Assembly (NCBI RefSeq): GCF_013391805.1
Contig: NZ_CP058364.1
Location: 1,612,501 to 1,676,500 of the forward strand
DNA: 64,000 bases
Source: Galbibacter sp. BG1
GTDB taxonomy: Bacteria > Bacteroidota > Bacteroidia > Flavobacteriales > Flavobacteriaceae
Direction of reading: 5' to 3'
Positions 1 to 10,200 of this stretch are shown one piece after another; positions within the stretch are counted from its first letter, which is position 1, and each line of letters opens with the position of its first letter. The notes under the pieces are model-generated. The model saw only the letters and a program-made list of their open reading frames with translations, was not told the origin of the DNA and made no database searches. Both the position numbers and the translations under genes were made by a program.

Positions 1-376
1 AAGTCCGTATAAAAGTAATTCGCTCCTTAATTAAAATCGCCGAAAGGATGAATACAATTATGGGCGTAATGGTAACAATTACCGAGCTATTTATAGGAGT
101 AGATAGGCTTAACCCTTTAAAGAAAGACAGCATGTTTATAACCATACCAAAAACAGAGCAACTAATAAGCCTAGGCCAGTCCTTAGTATCTATTTTTTCT
201 TTAGGACCCCAAACGCTAATGAGCCAAAATAGTGCTGCTGCCCCTGTAACGCGCAATAAGATAAAACCAAAGGGCTCTATGTAATTGGGCATTACATCTT
301 TGGCTACGGTATGGTTTATTCCGTAGATAAGACTGGCGCCAAAAGCAGCTACTAAGGCTAAAATTCGTTTATCCAT
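1..376 (-). CDS. EamA/DMT-family exporter, N-terminal part (cut by window edge)
   Basis: The reverse strand reads from ATG at 376 leftwards without a stop to base 1, giving about 125 residues of an unfinished membrane protein. It starts MDKRILALVAAFGASLIYG, followed by at least three more hydrophobic segments and a motif of the form TPINSSVIVTITPIIV. This layout is typical of the first EamA repeat of drug/metabolite transporters, which export small metabolites across the inner membrane. The substrate cannot be told. The start overlaps the stop of the upstream ArsC-like gene by 8 bases (ATGGATAA), so the two are probably translationally coupled. The C-terminal half lies outside the window. Confidence 0.8.
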   Translation of the reverse strand, partial: MDKRILALVAAFGASLIYGINHTVAKDVMPNYIEPFGFILLRVTGAAALFWLISVWGPKEKIDTKDWPRLISCSVFGMVINMLSFFKGLSLSTPINSSVIVTITPIIVFILSAILIKERITFIRT

Positions 377-722
377 GGATTGCTTTCTTAGCGCTTTCTA
401 CTGTTTTCTTACTATTTCCAATAAAAATGGCATCGTTGTTAATAATCACCGGCCTTTTAAGAAATGTATAGTGTTCTAGAATTAGGTTTTTATAATCTTC
501 CTCGGTAAGGGTTTTATTTTTCAGCTCACGTTCTTTATACAACCTTGCTCTATTGCTGAATAAAGATTCGTAAGAACCAGAAATTGATTGCATTTCCTCG
601 AGTTGTGCTGCTGTGATGCTTTCCGTTTTAATATCTTGAAAAACAAAACTGGAAGGGAGTTCAAGTTCTTTTATAATACGCTTACAAGTTTCGCAAGTGC
701 TTAGGTGATAAATTTTTTGCAT
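369..722 (-). CDS. ArsC/Spx-family thioredoxin-fold protein
   Basis: 117 residues. The start at 722 (MQKIYHLSTCETCKR) is preferred because the 26 residues available upstream are not conserved-looking and would precede the beta-strand that opens the fold. A CxxC motif is at residues 10-13, and the later RP pair in FLKRPVIINN matches the cis-proline region of the ArsC family. Family members are arsenate reductases or Spx-like redox/regulatory proteins. There is no arsenic-resistance neighbour, so arsenate reduction is not supported by context. It is the first gene of a two-gene unit with the DMT exporter, overlapping it by 8 bases. Confidence 0.8.
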   Translation of the reverse strand: MQKIYHLSTCETCKRIIKELELPSSFVFQDIKTESITAAQLEEMQSISGSYESLFSNRARLYKERELKNKTLTEEDYKNLILEHYTFLKRPVIINNDAIFIGNSKKTVESAKKAIHG

Positions 723-881
723 CTTCAGGAATTTTGAATGCAAATTTAGCGTTATTAACTTAGTTTTTATGGTTGTTGTTTCAGTTTTATAACAAACCAC
801 GATTACCTTGTTTTGAGTTATAATATAAAAGCAGTTTTCACGTAAATTTTGGTAATTTTACAGCTAATTAAGAAATAATTT

Positions 882-1340
882 ATGATAGCGTATCAATTGG
901 AGATCCTTCAGAAAAGCAGGGAAGCCGTTTTAAGGTTAACGGAAGGCTTAACCGAACAACAATTAAATAAAATCCCGGAAGGATTTAATAATAACATAGC
1001 TTGGAATGTAATTCATTTGGTGGTTACCCAGCAGCTTCTGTGTTATAAATTGGCAGGGAAAGATATGTATGTTTCAGATGAAATTGTGAATAATTACAGA
1101 AAGGGAACTGCTCCAAACCCAAGCCAGCCTGTCTCTTTAAAAGAGTTTGAAGCTTTTAAAATAGAGTTGATGAAAAATGTGGAGCGCATAAAAAACGACT
1201 ACAATAAAGTCGATAATTTTAATAGCTATACCACGAGTGCTGGGGTTACCTTAAATACCATAAACGATGCCATTGCCTTCAATAATTACCACGAAGGATT
1301 GCATACAGGGTACATTATTGCTTTACTTCGAGCCATTTAG
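882..1340 (+). CDS. DinB-like / YfiT-type four-helix protein
   Basis: 152 residues, predicted all-helical. Three histidines at about residues 45 (NVIHL), 137 and 141 (YHEGLHTGY) match the metal-binding triad of the DinB/YfiT superfamily, which includes thiol-dependent transferases and many stress proteins of unknown substrate. The gene is monocistronic and runs head-on into the next gene; the last 26 bases overlap its 3' end on the other strand. The exact reaction cannot be inferred. Confidence 0.8.
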   Translation: MIAYQLEILQKSREAVLRLTEGLTEQQLNKIPEGFNNNIAWNVIHLVVTQQLLCYKLAGKDMYVSDEIVNNYRKGTAPNPSQPVSLKEFEAFKIELMKNVERIKNDYNKVDNFNSYTTSAGVTLNTINDAIAFNNYHEGLHTGYIIALLRAI

Positions 1341-2091
1341 GTTTTATAAAAGATTTGGCCTCTTCAAAAGGGATCGAAATTTTCGTTAGACCGTCTGCAT
1401 AGGCAGCAATTTCGTAAGGATTATAGGTTAAAATAATGCCATTCTCGTTGAAACCAATGCTGTTGGGTAGGTGGAAATTATCATTTTCAAACATAAATCC
1501 ACTACTGTTTATATTGGCTTCAGGGCTTATTTTTTCTTGTTTCCTAAAGGTTTTTTCGGCAAAATCGATAAAAGATTTTTCGTCGATCAAGAGGTCTTTT
1601 GCACTTAATTCCTCACCTGTTTGAAGGTTGAAATTTAAATAACTTACACTGCCATACCCGTGGGCCCCACCGGTAAAAACATAGCTATCCATTTTAACAG
1701 AGGCAAAGTTTTCATTCTCAAAAGAAACTTTTCCTTTAATGCTAGCTTCCCATGGAATAATATCTTCCGGAAAACGCTCTTTTAACTGGGTGTAATCACT
1801 TCGGAAAATGGATAAGGCAGTTGTTATGGAGTCCGATGTTTTTTCTTCGGAATAGTTGAGGGTATTGATGACAAATTTTTCAATGGTCCCGTTAATTTTT
1901 GAAGCTGCTTCAACTGCAGGTTCTGCCTGTGGTATTTGAATAGTTACCTTAGGGCAATCAGTACAGTTTTTAGGGCAATCAGTACAGTTTTCAGTCGGAA
2001 TATCCTTATTTACAAAACTTAAGGTCTCTTCGCTATCGCAAGAGATGAAAAGGAATAGGATGCCCAACAAAAGGGTGAAAAATTGCTTCAT
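1315..2091 (-). CDS. DUF3298/DUF4163 (RsiV-like) lipoprotein
   Basis: 258 residues. The N-terminus is a lipoprotein signal (hydrophobic stretch then LFISC, lipidated Cys about residue 19). The body resembles the DUF4163/DUF3298 pair of secreted proteins: a beta-rich part with the motif YVFTGGAHGYGSVSYLNF, then LDTGEELSAKDLL-like text (here LQTGEELSAKDLL) and a C-terminal NENGIILTYNPYEIAAYADG. These domains occur in RsiV-type lysozyme-sensing anti-sigma factors and in stand-alone envelope lipoproteins; this is the stand-alone form. A perfect seven-residue tandem repeat (NCTDCPK twice) near residues 36-49 adds four cysteines. The 3' end overlaps the convergent DinB-like gene. Confidence 0.8.
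   Translation of the reverse strand: MKQFFTLLLGILFLFISCDSEETLSFVNKDIPTENCTDCPKNCTDCPKVTIQIPQAEPAVEAASKINGTIEKFVINTLNYSEEKTSDSITTALSIFRSDYTQLKERFPEDIIPWEASIKGKVSFENENFASVKMDSYVFTGGAHGYGSVSYLNFNLQTGEELSAKDLLIDEKSFIDFAEKTFRKQEKISPEANINSSGFMFENDNFHLPNSIGFNENGIILTYNPYEIAAYADGLTKISIPFEEAKSFIKPKWLEVKQ
1950..1991. repeat. two perfect 21-bp tandem repeats inside the lipoprotein gene
   Basis: Bases 1950-1970 and 1971-1991 are identical 21-base units in the frame of the lipoprotein gene on the reverse strand. They encode NCTDCPK twice. This is a simple in-frame duplication in the linker after the lipidation site. Confidence 0.9.
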
Positions 2092-2209
2092 AGTGCAGTT
2101 GTTAAATAAAGAATAAAGGTATGACGTTCTTTGCTATCACCAAAAGTAAATGATATTTTTGATAGAGAAGTGTTTTTAAATTCATTTTAAGAAAAATACA
2201 CCTGATAAT

Positions 2210-3364
2210 ATGAGTAAAGACAAACTACGTTTTAACACTAAAACCATACATGGTGGTCAAGAACCCGATAAAGCATATGGTTCCGTAATGCCGCCTATTT
2301 ACCAAACATCCACTTACGCTCAAAGCACTCCTGGAGGACATCAAGGATATGAGTATTCCCGAAGTGGGAATCCTACGCGAACAGCTTTGGAGAACAGCTT
2401 GGCAAGCATTGAAAATGGCGCTTACGGTTTGGCATTCGCTAGCGGACTCGCAGCGATAGATGCCGTTATAAAATTGTTGAAGCCTGGCGATGAGGTTATA
2501 TCCACTAACGATTTGTATGGAGGTAGTTACCGTTTGTTCACTAAGATTTTCGAGGACTTCGGGATTAAATTTCATTTCGTGAATATGGAATCGCTTTCGA
2601 ATGTGGAGAATGCCATAAACAAAAATACAAAACTCATCTGGGTAGAGACACCTACCAACCCTATGATGAATATTATAGATATAGAAGCTATTTCTAAAAT
2701 TGCTAAAAAACACCAACTGCTGCTCGGGGTAGACAATACGTTTGCGACACCTTATTTGCAGCGACCATTGGATTTGGGTGCTGATTTAGTGATGCATTCT
2801 GCTACCAAATACCTAGGTGGGCATAGCGATGTGGTTATGGGAGCCTTGGTAGTAAAAGATAAAAAGCTTGCAGAAAAACTTTATTTTATACAAAACGCCA
2901 GTGGGGCAGTTGCAGGGCCAATGGATAGCTTTTTAGTGCTTAGGGGGATTAAAACACTTCATATTCGTATGCAGCGGCATTGCGAAAATGGAGAAGCTGT
3001 TGCTAAATACTTGGCAAACCATCCAAAAATAGAAAAAGTATATTGGCCTGGCTTTAATTCTCATCCCAATCATGAAATTGCTAAAAAACAAATGAAAGGT
3101 TATGGGGGAATGATTTCTTTTGTGACAAAAGGCAATAATTATCAAGAAGCCATTCGTATCGTAGAGAATTTGAAGGTTTTTACACTTGCAGAGTCCCTGG
3201 GCGGAGTAGAGTCTTTAGCCGGTCACCCAGCAAGTATGACGCATGCTTCCATTCCAAAAGAAGAAAGGGAAAAGACGGGGGTTGTAGATGCATTGATTAG
3301 GTTAAGTGTTGGCATTGAGGATGAAAAAGACCTAATTGAAGATCTTGAGCAAGCAATAGGATAG
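2210..3364 (+). CDS. cystathionine gamma-synthase/lyase family PLP enzyme
   Basis: 384 residues, full length for the Cys/Met-metabolism PLP family. The YGSVMPPIYQTSTYAQ opening, the EYSRSGNPTR substrate/phosphate region, WVETPTNPMMNIIDI and the PLP lysine in SATKYLGGHSD (about residue 200) are all present. The ESLGGVESLAGHPASMTHASIP block near the C-terminus is typical of cystathionine gamma-synthase and gamma-lyase. Whether it makes cystathionine from O-acyl-homoserine or splits it cannot be settled from sequence alone; no other transsulfuration gene is adjacent. The gene appears monocistronic. Confidence 0.88.
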   Translation: MSKDKLRFNTKTIHGGQEPDKAYGSVMPPIYQTSTYAQSTPGGHQGYEYSRSGNPTRTALENSLASIENGAYGLAFASGLAAIDAVIKLLKPGDEVISTNDLYGGSYRLFTKIFEDFGIKFHFVNMESLSNVENAINKNTKLIWVETPTNPMMNIIDIEAISKIAKKHQLLLGVDNTFATPYLQRPLDLGADLVMHSATKYLGGHSDVVMGALVVKDKKLAEKLYFIQNASGAVAGPMDSFLVLRGIKTLHIRMQRHCENGEAVAKYLANHPKIEKVYWPGFNSHPNHEIAKKQMKGYGGMISFVTKGNNYQEAIRIVENLKVFTLAESLGGVESLAGHPASMTHASIPKEEREKTGVVDALIRLSVGIEDEKDLIEDLEQAIG

Positions 3365-3425
3365 CGAAAACGTTTGAAATTGACGATTTAATAAAATAAT
3401 AACCTACATTTTTTAATAAAAGTTA

Positions 3426-3433
3426 TAATTTTG
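3426..3433 (+). promoter_or_regulatory. putative -7 box of gdhA promoter
   Basis: TAATTTTG matches the Bacteroidota -7 consensus TAnnTTTG and lies 33 bases before the gdhA start. No clear TTG -33 element is present at the usual 17-23 base spacing, so the call is moderate. Confidence 0.5.
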
Positions 3434-3466
3434 CTTTTAAATTATTAAATACTTAATCCATTTTTT

Positions 3467-4819
3467 ATGAACGCAATGGAGCAAAAAATAGAAGCATTTA
3501 TGGACGAAGTTAAACTTCGTAATGCTCACGAACCAGAATTTCTTCAAGCAGTGCAGGAAGTTGCAGAAACCGTACTTCCATATATTGCCCAGCATGAAAT
3601 TTACAATGGTAAAAATATATTATTAAGAATGGTAGAGCCGGAACGAGCTATTATGTTTCGCGTGCCATGGGTAGACGATAAAGGAGAGATCCATGTTAAT
3701 AGAGGTTATAGAATTCAAATGAGTTCTGTGATTGGTCCCTACAAAGGTGGACTTCGTTTCCACCCAACAGTGAACATGAGTATTCTTAAATTCTTGGCTT
3801 TCGAGCAAGTTTTTAAAAACAGTTTAACAACCCTTCCTATGGGAGGCGGTAAAGGAGGATCGGATTTTGACCCGAAAGGAAAATCTGATGATGAGATCAT
3901 GCGCTTTTGCCACAGCTTTATGTCAGAACTCTTTAGACATATCGGTCCGAATACCGATGTACCCGCTGGTGACATAGGGGTAGGAAGCCGTGAAATTGGA
4001 TTACTGTTTGGGATGTACCGAAAAATCAAGAACGAATTTACAGGGGTTTTAACCGGTAAAGGTCTTTCTTGGGGTGGATCCTTAATCCGTCCAGAAGCTA
4101 CAGGATATGGGAACGTTTATTTTGCGCAAAATATGTTGGAGCGTAAAGGAGATAGTTTTGAAGGTAAAATTGTAACTGTTTCAGGTTCTGGGAATGTAGC
4201 GCAATATGCTACGGAAAAAGCTACGCAATTAGGGGCAAAAGTGGTAACACTTTCAGATTCTTCAGGAACCATTTACGATAAAGATGGTATTGATGAAGAA
4301 AAACTTTCGCACGTGATGCATATTAAAAACGTAAAACGCGGAAGGATTTCAGAATATCTTGAAAAATATCCAGATGCGGAGTATTATGATGGAAAAACGC
4401 CATGGCATATTAAATGCGATATTGCTTTGCCATGTGCTACCCAAAACGAATTGGATAAAGATAATGCCAAGGATTTAGTCGATAACGGTTGTATTTGTGT
4501 AAGTGAAGGGGCTAATATGCCTTGTACGCCAGGCGCGATAACTGTTTTTCACGAGGCAAAAATTTTATTTGCTCCCGGGAAAGCTTCGAATGCTGGAGGG
4601 GTTGCTACTTCCGGATTGGAAATGGCGCAAAACTCACTTCGTTATAGCTGGACGAGAGAAGAGGTAGACGATAAACTAAAAGGGATTATGAAAAGCATTC
4701 ATAATGCTTGTATCGAGCATGGTGAAGATGGCGATGGATATATAAACTATGTTAGAGGAGCTAATATTGCAGGTTTTGTGAAGGTAGCAGATGCTATGTT
4801 GGCACAGGGTGTGGTGTAA
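3467..4819 (+). CDS. gdhA: NADP-specific glutamate dehydrogenase
   Basis: 450 residues, the usual size of the hexameric bacterial enzyme. It reductively aminates 2-oxoglutarate to glutamate. The substrate region KGGLRFHP and the catalytic-lysine block PMGGGKGGSDFDPKGKSD are intact, followed by the PAGDIGVGSREIG segment and a Rossmann coenzyme domain with GSGNVAQYATEKA, typical of the NADP-preferring class. The second in-frame ATG at codon 4 is an alternative start. The gene is monocistronic, with its own promoter box and a strong terminator downstream. Confidence 0.96.
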   Translation: MNAMEQKIEAFMDEVKLRNAHEPEFLQAVQEVAETVLPYIAQHEIYNGKNILLRMVEPERAIMFRVPWVDDKGEIHVNRGYRIQMSSVIGPYKGGLRFHPTVNMSILKFLAFEQVFKNSLTTLPMGGGKGGSDFDPKGKSDDEIMRFCHSFMSELFRHIGPNTDVPAGDIGVGSREIGLLFGMYRKIKNEFTGVLTGKGLSWGGSLIRPEATGYGNVYFAQNMLERKGDSFEGKIVTVSGSGNVAQYATEKATQLGAKVVTLSDSSGTIYDKDGIDEEKLSHVMHIKNVKRGRISEYLEKYPDAEYYDGKTPWHIKCDIALPCATQNELDKDNAKDLVDNGCICVSEGANMPCTPGAITVFHEAKILFAPGKASNAGGVATSGLEMAQNSLRYSWTREEVDDKLKGIMKSIHNACIEHGEDGDGYINYVRGANIAGFVKVADAMLAQGVV

Positions 4820-4846
4820 TATAAAGTTCTTTTAAAATATTATAGA

Positions 4847-4880
4847 CCCGACAGGTTTTTGAAATCCTGTCGGGTTTTTT
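4847..4880 (+). terminator. rho-independent terminator of gdhA
   Basis: A perfect 9-base stem CCCGACAGG (4847-4855) / CCTGTCGGG (4866-4874) with a 10-base loop is followed by six T residues. It ends the gdhA transcript. The opposite strand lacks a T-tract on that side, so it should act on rightward transcripts only. Confidence 0.9.
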
Positions 4881-4889
4881 GTTTCTATA

Positions 4890-6074
4890 TTAATTGTTTT
4901 GTACCAGCGGAGTCTTGTACTTTTTCCTCATATAAATATTAAGTCCGAGGAAGGCTATTATTAAAATTGCGGGGAGTATAGACATGGTGCGCAGCGCTTC
5001 GGTAGCGTTTGCGGTATCCATCAATCGGCCCATAATAGGCAAAACCAAAGAAACGGAAAGCATTCCTGCACCACCCATAATAGATAGTCCCAAAGCACCG
5101 GTTTCTGGCAGGTATTCGGCCACAAAACCAATCATAGTAGGCCAGAAAAATGTTACGCCTATAGCAAATACAGCAGCTGCAGCAAAGGTAAAACCGCCAC
5201 TGGTAATGGTAAGCAACCAGAGGCCGATAAATGTAAAAATTGCTGAGAATAAAAGCATTCCAGCGGGTTGTAGTTTATGTATCACCTGCCCAGCAAAGGC
5301 GCGGCCGAGTGCCATTATGCCATTAATAAAGGCCAATACTAGCAGCGGGTAAGCCACAGAATTGTGTAGGAGCGACTCTATTCTTTGGGTAGTTCCTAGC
5401 TCTGAGGCTGCCGTCATAAGCATACAAACAACCATAAAAATAAATAAAGGCTTTCCAAGGTTTCTTACCATATTCCCAAAAGAACCCCCCATTTGTACCC
5501 TTTCGGTAACGGGAAATTTTTTGCCCCAAAAAATCAGGCCATAGATTATAACTGGAATGTAAAGCAAGCCAACCATTATCTGCCAACTTAAGCCCATTAC
5601 ATCCATTACGAGCCATCCTAAAATAGAGCCAATTACAATTCCGCCAGGGAACCATACATGGAAACGGTTGAGCATTTTGGTCTTTTTTGTCGGAAACATG
5701 GAAGCAATCATGGGGTTGAATGCGGCTTCTACCATTCCGTTTCCTATACCTACAAAAAGGGTTGCTATAAAAAGTGAATTCATATCATTCGCCATAATCG
5801 TTAAGGTGATACCAATAGCGTGGGTAACAAAGGCGATCCAGGATATTCTTTTAATACCTAAACTATCTACAAGCGGTCCGCCAAATATCATGGCTAGCGT
5901 AAAACCCCAAAACGCGGGGGCGAAAGCTGTCCCTATTTGTTCAAGACTAAGGCCAACTCCTGCTGGGCCAAAGACCATTTCCAGCTTTGCTCGAATCGCA
6001 AACGTCATAGAGGTAACAACCAGTGCTATACAGGAACCAATAAATAGTTGTTGCTTGTTAATGTTTTCTTCCAT
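4890..6074 (-). CDS. MFS transporter
   Basis: 394 residues with about 12 hydrophobic segments. After MEENINKQQ the first helix begins at residue 10; the first loop carries GGPLVDSLGIKRI, the usual MFS motif A position, and the sixth helix is preceded by a cytosolic loop with KKFPVTERVQ. The size and layout fit sugar- or metabolite-transporting MFS proteins of Bacteroidota, but the substrate is not recognisable. No neighbouring catabolic gene suggests one. It converges on gdhA, with only the terminator between them. Confidence 0.85.
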   Translation of the reverse strand: MEENINKQQLFIGSCIALVVTSMTFAIRAKLEMVFGPAGVGLSLEQIGTAFAPAFWGFTLAMIFGGPLVDSLGIKRISWIAFVTHAIGITLTIMANDMNSLFIATLFVGIGNGMVEAAFNPMIASMFPTKKTKMLNRFHVWFPGGIVIGSILGWLVMDVMGLSWQIMVGLLYIPVIIYGLIFWGKKFPVTERVQMGGSFGNMVRNLGKPLFIFMVVCMLMTAASELGTTQRIESLLHNSVAYPLLVLAFINGIMALGRAFAGQVIHKLQPAGMLLFSAIFTFIGLWLLTITSGGFTFAAAAVFAIGVTFFWPTMIGFVAEYLPETGALGLSIMGGAGMLSVSLVLPIMGRLMDTANATEALRTMSILPAILIIAFLGLNIYMRKKYKTPLVQNN

Positions 6075-6267
6075 CGTTTAGTGTAGTTTTGGTTACTTGT
6101 TATTCAATCGTTTTATATTGTACAATTATTCAGGGGTATTTCTATTGTATTCCTAAAAATACCGATAAAACTTTTGCAAAATAATAAAATATTATCAATA
6201 ATAGTCAGTTTGACTTTTTGAATTTTCCGTCGTAAGCTTATAAACGAATTTTAAGCATCTTTGTAAT

Positions 6268-6984
6268 ATGATTGTTACTACGAAGGCCATTGTACTTTCT
6301 GCTCTAAAATATGGAGACACCAGCTTAATTGTAAAGCTTTTTACAGAGAGCGATGGTGTAAAGTCTTATATGTTGAAAGGGGTGCTTTCTTCAAAAAAAG
6401 GAAAAGTAAAAAAGGGCTACTTCCAACCTTTAACGCAATTGGAGGTAGTGGCAAACCATAAAAACAAAGGTACTTTAGAAAGCATCCGGGAAGTAAAGCT
6501 TACATCCAGCTACAAAACTTTGCAAACCGATGTGTTAAAAAGTTCGATTGCTTTGTTCCTTTCGGAAATGTTGGTAGTTTCCCTTCAAGAGGAAGAGGAG
6601 AATAAAAGGCTTTTCGAGTTTATTTCAAACTCATTTTCTTGGCTTGATGATACCGATGAAGTGGGGAATTTCCACATTTCATTCTTGGTTCAGCTAACTT
6701 CATTTCTCGGGTTTTATCCAGATGATTCCTATATAGATGCGGCTTATTTCGATTTGGCTGAAGGTGTTTTTGTGCCTTCACTTTATAACGAGGTCATGGA
6801 AGGAGCTGGCCTGATGGCCTTCAAAAAATTTCTAAAGTGCGATTACGATGAGGCAAGACTTATTAAAATGGGGAGGGGTACACGCTCTGAGTTGTTGAAT
6901 AGCCTTATTCGGTATTATCAATTGCATTTAAACGATTTTAAAAAACCAAAATCTTTGGAAATCCTTCAGCAGGTCTTCGGTTAG
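6268..6984 (+). CDS. recO: DNA repair protein RecO
   Basis: 238 residues, normal length. The N-terminal OB fold starts MIVTTKAIVLSALKYGDTSLIVKLFTESDG and is followed by the helical C-terminal part, as in RecO, which loads RecA onto SSB-coated DNA with RecR in the RecF pathway. The zinc-binding cysteines found in some RecO proteins are missing, as is common in this phylum. A near-consensus -7 box (CATCTTTG) lies about ten bases before the ATG, so the 5' untranslated region would be very short. Confidence 0.9.
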   Translation: MIVTTKAIVLSALKYGDTSLIVKLFTESDGVKSYMLKGVLSSKKGKVKKGYFQPLTQLEVVANHKNKGTLESIREVKLTSSYKTLQTDVLKSSIALFLSEMLVVSLQEEEENKRLFEFISNSFSWLDDTDEVGNFHISFLVQLTSFLGFYPDDSYIDAAYFDLAEGVFVPSLYNEVMEGAGLMAFKKFLKCDYDEARLIKMGRGTRSELLNSLIRYYQLHLNDFKKPKSLEILQQVFG

Positions 6985-7136
6985 GCGATATTTTTTCTTT
7001 TTTTGTTCCCATGGGTATCTTTTAAAAATATCATGGACACATAAATTGGCTTCTTGCACCATTATTTTTCAGTAAAAATCTCTTTCAAACCGTTGCTTTT
7101 AATGGTTTTAAGGTATGTCAATTCGCTGGAATTTAG

Positions 7137-7144
7137 TAATTTTG
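7137..7144 (+). promoter_or_regulatory. putative -7 box of ileS-dksA promoter
   Basis: TAATTTTG, a perfect TAnnTTTG box, lies about 130 bases before ileS. The leader it would produce contains two short inverted repeats (CCCT/AGGG near 7158-7170 and CCAC/GTGG near 7222-7233) but no T-tract terminator. The 293-base gap before ileS holds no gene. Confidence 0.5.
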
Positions 7145-7277
7145 CAAACTTTAAACCCTCATAGGGGGTGATTTTAAGACGTTTATCGTTAAAGCGAATT
7201 TTAAATTATTATTTTGTGGCCCCACTAGTGTGGCTAGGGTAAGGTAATTAAGACAAAGGTTAACCGATTAGATATAA

Positions 7278-10200
7278 ATGAAGTTTACAGAATATAAAGG
7301 ATTGGATTTGCCTAAGACTGCAGAAGAAGTTCTAAAGTTTTGGGAAGAACAGGATATTTTTGAAAAAAGTATAACCACTAGGGAAGGAAAAGAACCTTTT
7401 GTTTTTTTTGAAGGTCCTCCTTCGGCCAATGGGTTGCCTGGAATTCACCACGTAATGGCACGTGCCATTAAAGATATTTTTTGTCGTTACAAAACCCAAA
7501 AGGGATATCAAGTTAAACGAAAAGCTGGATGGGATACACACGGCTTACCTGTAGAGCTTGGGGTGGAAAAAGAATTGGGGATTACCAAAGAAGATATCGG
7601 TACTAAAATATCGGTAGAAGAATACAACGAAGCTTGTAAAAAAGCGGTAATGCGTTATACAGATATCTGGAACGACATGACCCGCAAAATTGGTTATTGG
7701 GTAGATATGGAAGATCCATACATTACTTACAAACCAAAATATATGGAGAGTGTTTGGTGGTTGCTTAAGCAAATCTATAACCAAGATTTGATGTACAAGG
7801 GGTATACCATCCAACCTTATTCTCCAAAGGCAGGAACAGGGTTGAGTTCTCACGAAATCAACCAGCCAGGGGCCTATCAAGATGTTACCGACACTACTAT
7901 TGTAGCGCAATTTAAAGCAAAAGAAGAAACCCTGCCTTCCTTTTTAAAAGGTTTTGGTACCGTTCATTTCTTAGCTTGGACAACTACTCCATGGACGCTT
8001 CCGTCGAATACAGCATTAACAGTTGGGCCTAAAATCGATTATGTTTTAATAAAAACTTTTAATCAATACACGTTTGAGCCTGTAAATGTAGTAGTGGCAA
8101 AACCTTTATTGAAGAAACAATTTTCTGGTAAATATTTTGAAGGTTCAGAAGAGGATTTTCAGAATTATAAAGAAGGAGCTATGAAAATACCTTACCAAGT
8201 TGTTGCTGAAGGTAAAGGAGCGGATATGGTTGGGGCAGAATACGAGCAGCTATTAAACTATGCGTTACCGTATCAAAATCCAGAAAATGCTTTTAGAGTA
8301 ATTTCTGGAGATTTCGTAACTACCGAAGATGGTACAGGTATTGTACATACAGCGCCTACTTTTGGTGCCGATGATGCCAAGGTAGCTAAAGAAGCTACTC
8401 CTGAAATTCCACCAATGTTGGTATTGGATGCAAACGACAATCCGGTGCCTTTAGTAGATTTACAAGGGAGATTTAGAGCAGAACTACCCGAAATTGGCGG
8501 AAAATATGTTAAGAATGAATATTACAATACGGGAGAAGCTCCAGAGAAATCGGTAGATGTCGAGATTGCAATTAAATTAAAAGAAGAGAATAAGGCCTTT
8601 AAGGTTGAAAAATATGTTCACAGTTATCCGCATTGTTGGAGAACAGATAAACCGGTGTTGTACTACCCGTTGGATTCTTGGTTTATAAAAGTTACCGAGG
8701 TAAAGGAACGGATGTATGAATTGAATAAAACCATCAACTGGAAGCCGAAGGCAACTGGCGAAGGAAGATTTGGAAATTGGCTGCAGAACGCCAACGACTG
8801 GAACCTTTCGCGTTCTCGTTTTTGGGGAATTCCATTGCCTATTTGGCGTACGGAAGATGGTAAGGAAGAAATTGTTATAGGTTCTGTGAAAGAGCTAAAG
8901 GCAGAAATGGCAAAAGCGGTTGCAGCGGGAGTTATGGAAACCGATATCTTTGCAGACTTTGAAGTGGATAATATGAGTGAAGAGAACTATGATAAGGTAG
9001 ATCTTCATAAAAATGTAGTAGACCAAATTGTGTTGGTTTCACCTTCCGGAAGACCCATGAAGCGTGAAGCCGATTTAATAGACGTTTGGTTCGATTCTGG
9101 TTCGATGCCATATGCCCAATGGCATTATCCTTTTGAAAATAAGGAGAAAGTTGATCAAAAAGAAGCCTATCCGGCTGATTATATAGCCGAAGGTGTCGAC
9201 CAAACAAGAGGATGGTTTTATACCCTACACGCAATTGGTACCATGGTTTTCGATTCTGTGGCTTACAAAAATGTAGTTTCAAACGGACTGGTATTGGATA
9301 AAAATGGACAGAAGATGTCTAAGCGTTTAGGAAATGCCGTAGACCCTTTTGAAACCCTCAAGGAATATGGTCCAGACGCTACGCGTTGGTACATGATTTC
9401 CAATGCGAATCCATGGGATAACCTAAAATTTGATTTAGAAGGGATCGCAGAGGTGCGAAGAAAGTTCTTCGGAACACTTTACAATACCTACTCTTTCTTC
9501 AGTCTATATGCAAACATCGACAACTTCACCTATGCCGAAGATGATATTCCTGTGGAGGAAAGACCTGAAATTGATCGTTGGATCCTTTCAGAATTAAATA
9601 CATTGGTGAAAAAGGTAGATGAAGCTTATGCCGACTACGAACCGACGAGAGCCACAAGAGCGATATCCGACTTCGTTCAGGAGAATTTGAGCAATTGGTA
9701 TGTGCGGTTGTGCAGAAGGCGTTTTTGGAAAGGCGATTATGAAAAAGATAAGATTTCTGCCTACCAAACCCTTTACACATGCTTGGTAACGGTTGCTAAA
9801 TTAGGAGCTCCAGTGGCTCCTTTCTATATGGATCAGCTATATAAAGATCTGGTATCCACTACCAATAGAGAGAAGAGCGAAAGTGTACATCTAGCGGATT
9901 TCCCTCAATTTGTAGAAAACTTTGTTGATAAGTTGTTGGAAGGAAGAATGGAGAAGGCACAGGTTATTTCTTCTTTGGTACTGTCCCTGCGGAAAAAAGA
10001 AATGATAAAAGTGCGCCAACCGCTGCAAAGGGTAATGATACCAGTACTTGACGAAGCACAGCGAGACGAGATTATGGCAGTGGAAGAGCTTATAAAATCG
10101 GAAGTTAACGTAAAGGAAATCGAGTTGATCGATGATGCTTCCGGGCTTTTAGTAAAGCAAATTAAGCCAAATTTCAAGGTGCTTGGGCCTCGTTTCGGCA

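Noticed and set aside
48-284. Forward open frame at the left edge
   Set aside because: It lies opposite the clear membrane-protein frame of the DMT exporter and gives no recognisable protein.
3365-3466. Additional gene between the PLP enzyme and gdhA
   Set aside because: The 102-base gap holds only A/T-rich sequence and a promoter box.
7150-7270. T-box or riboswitch in the ileS leader
   Set aside because: Only two short inverted repeats are visible; there is no T-box sequence, specifier loop or terminator.
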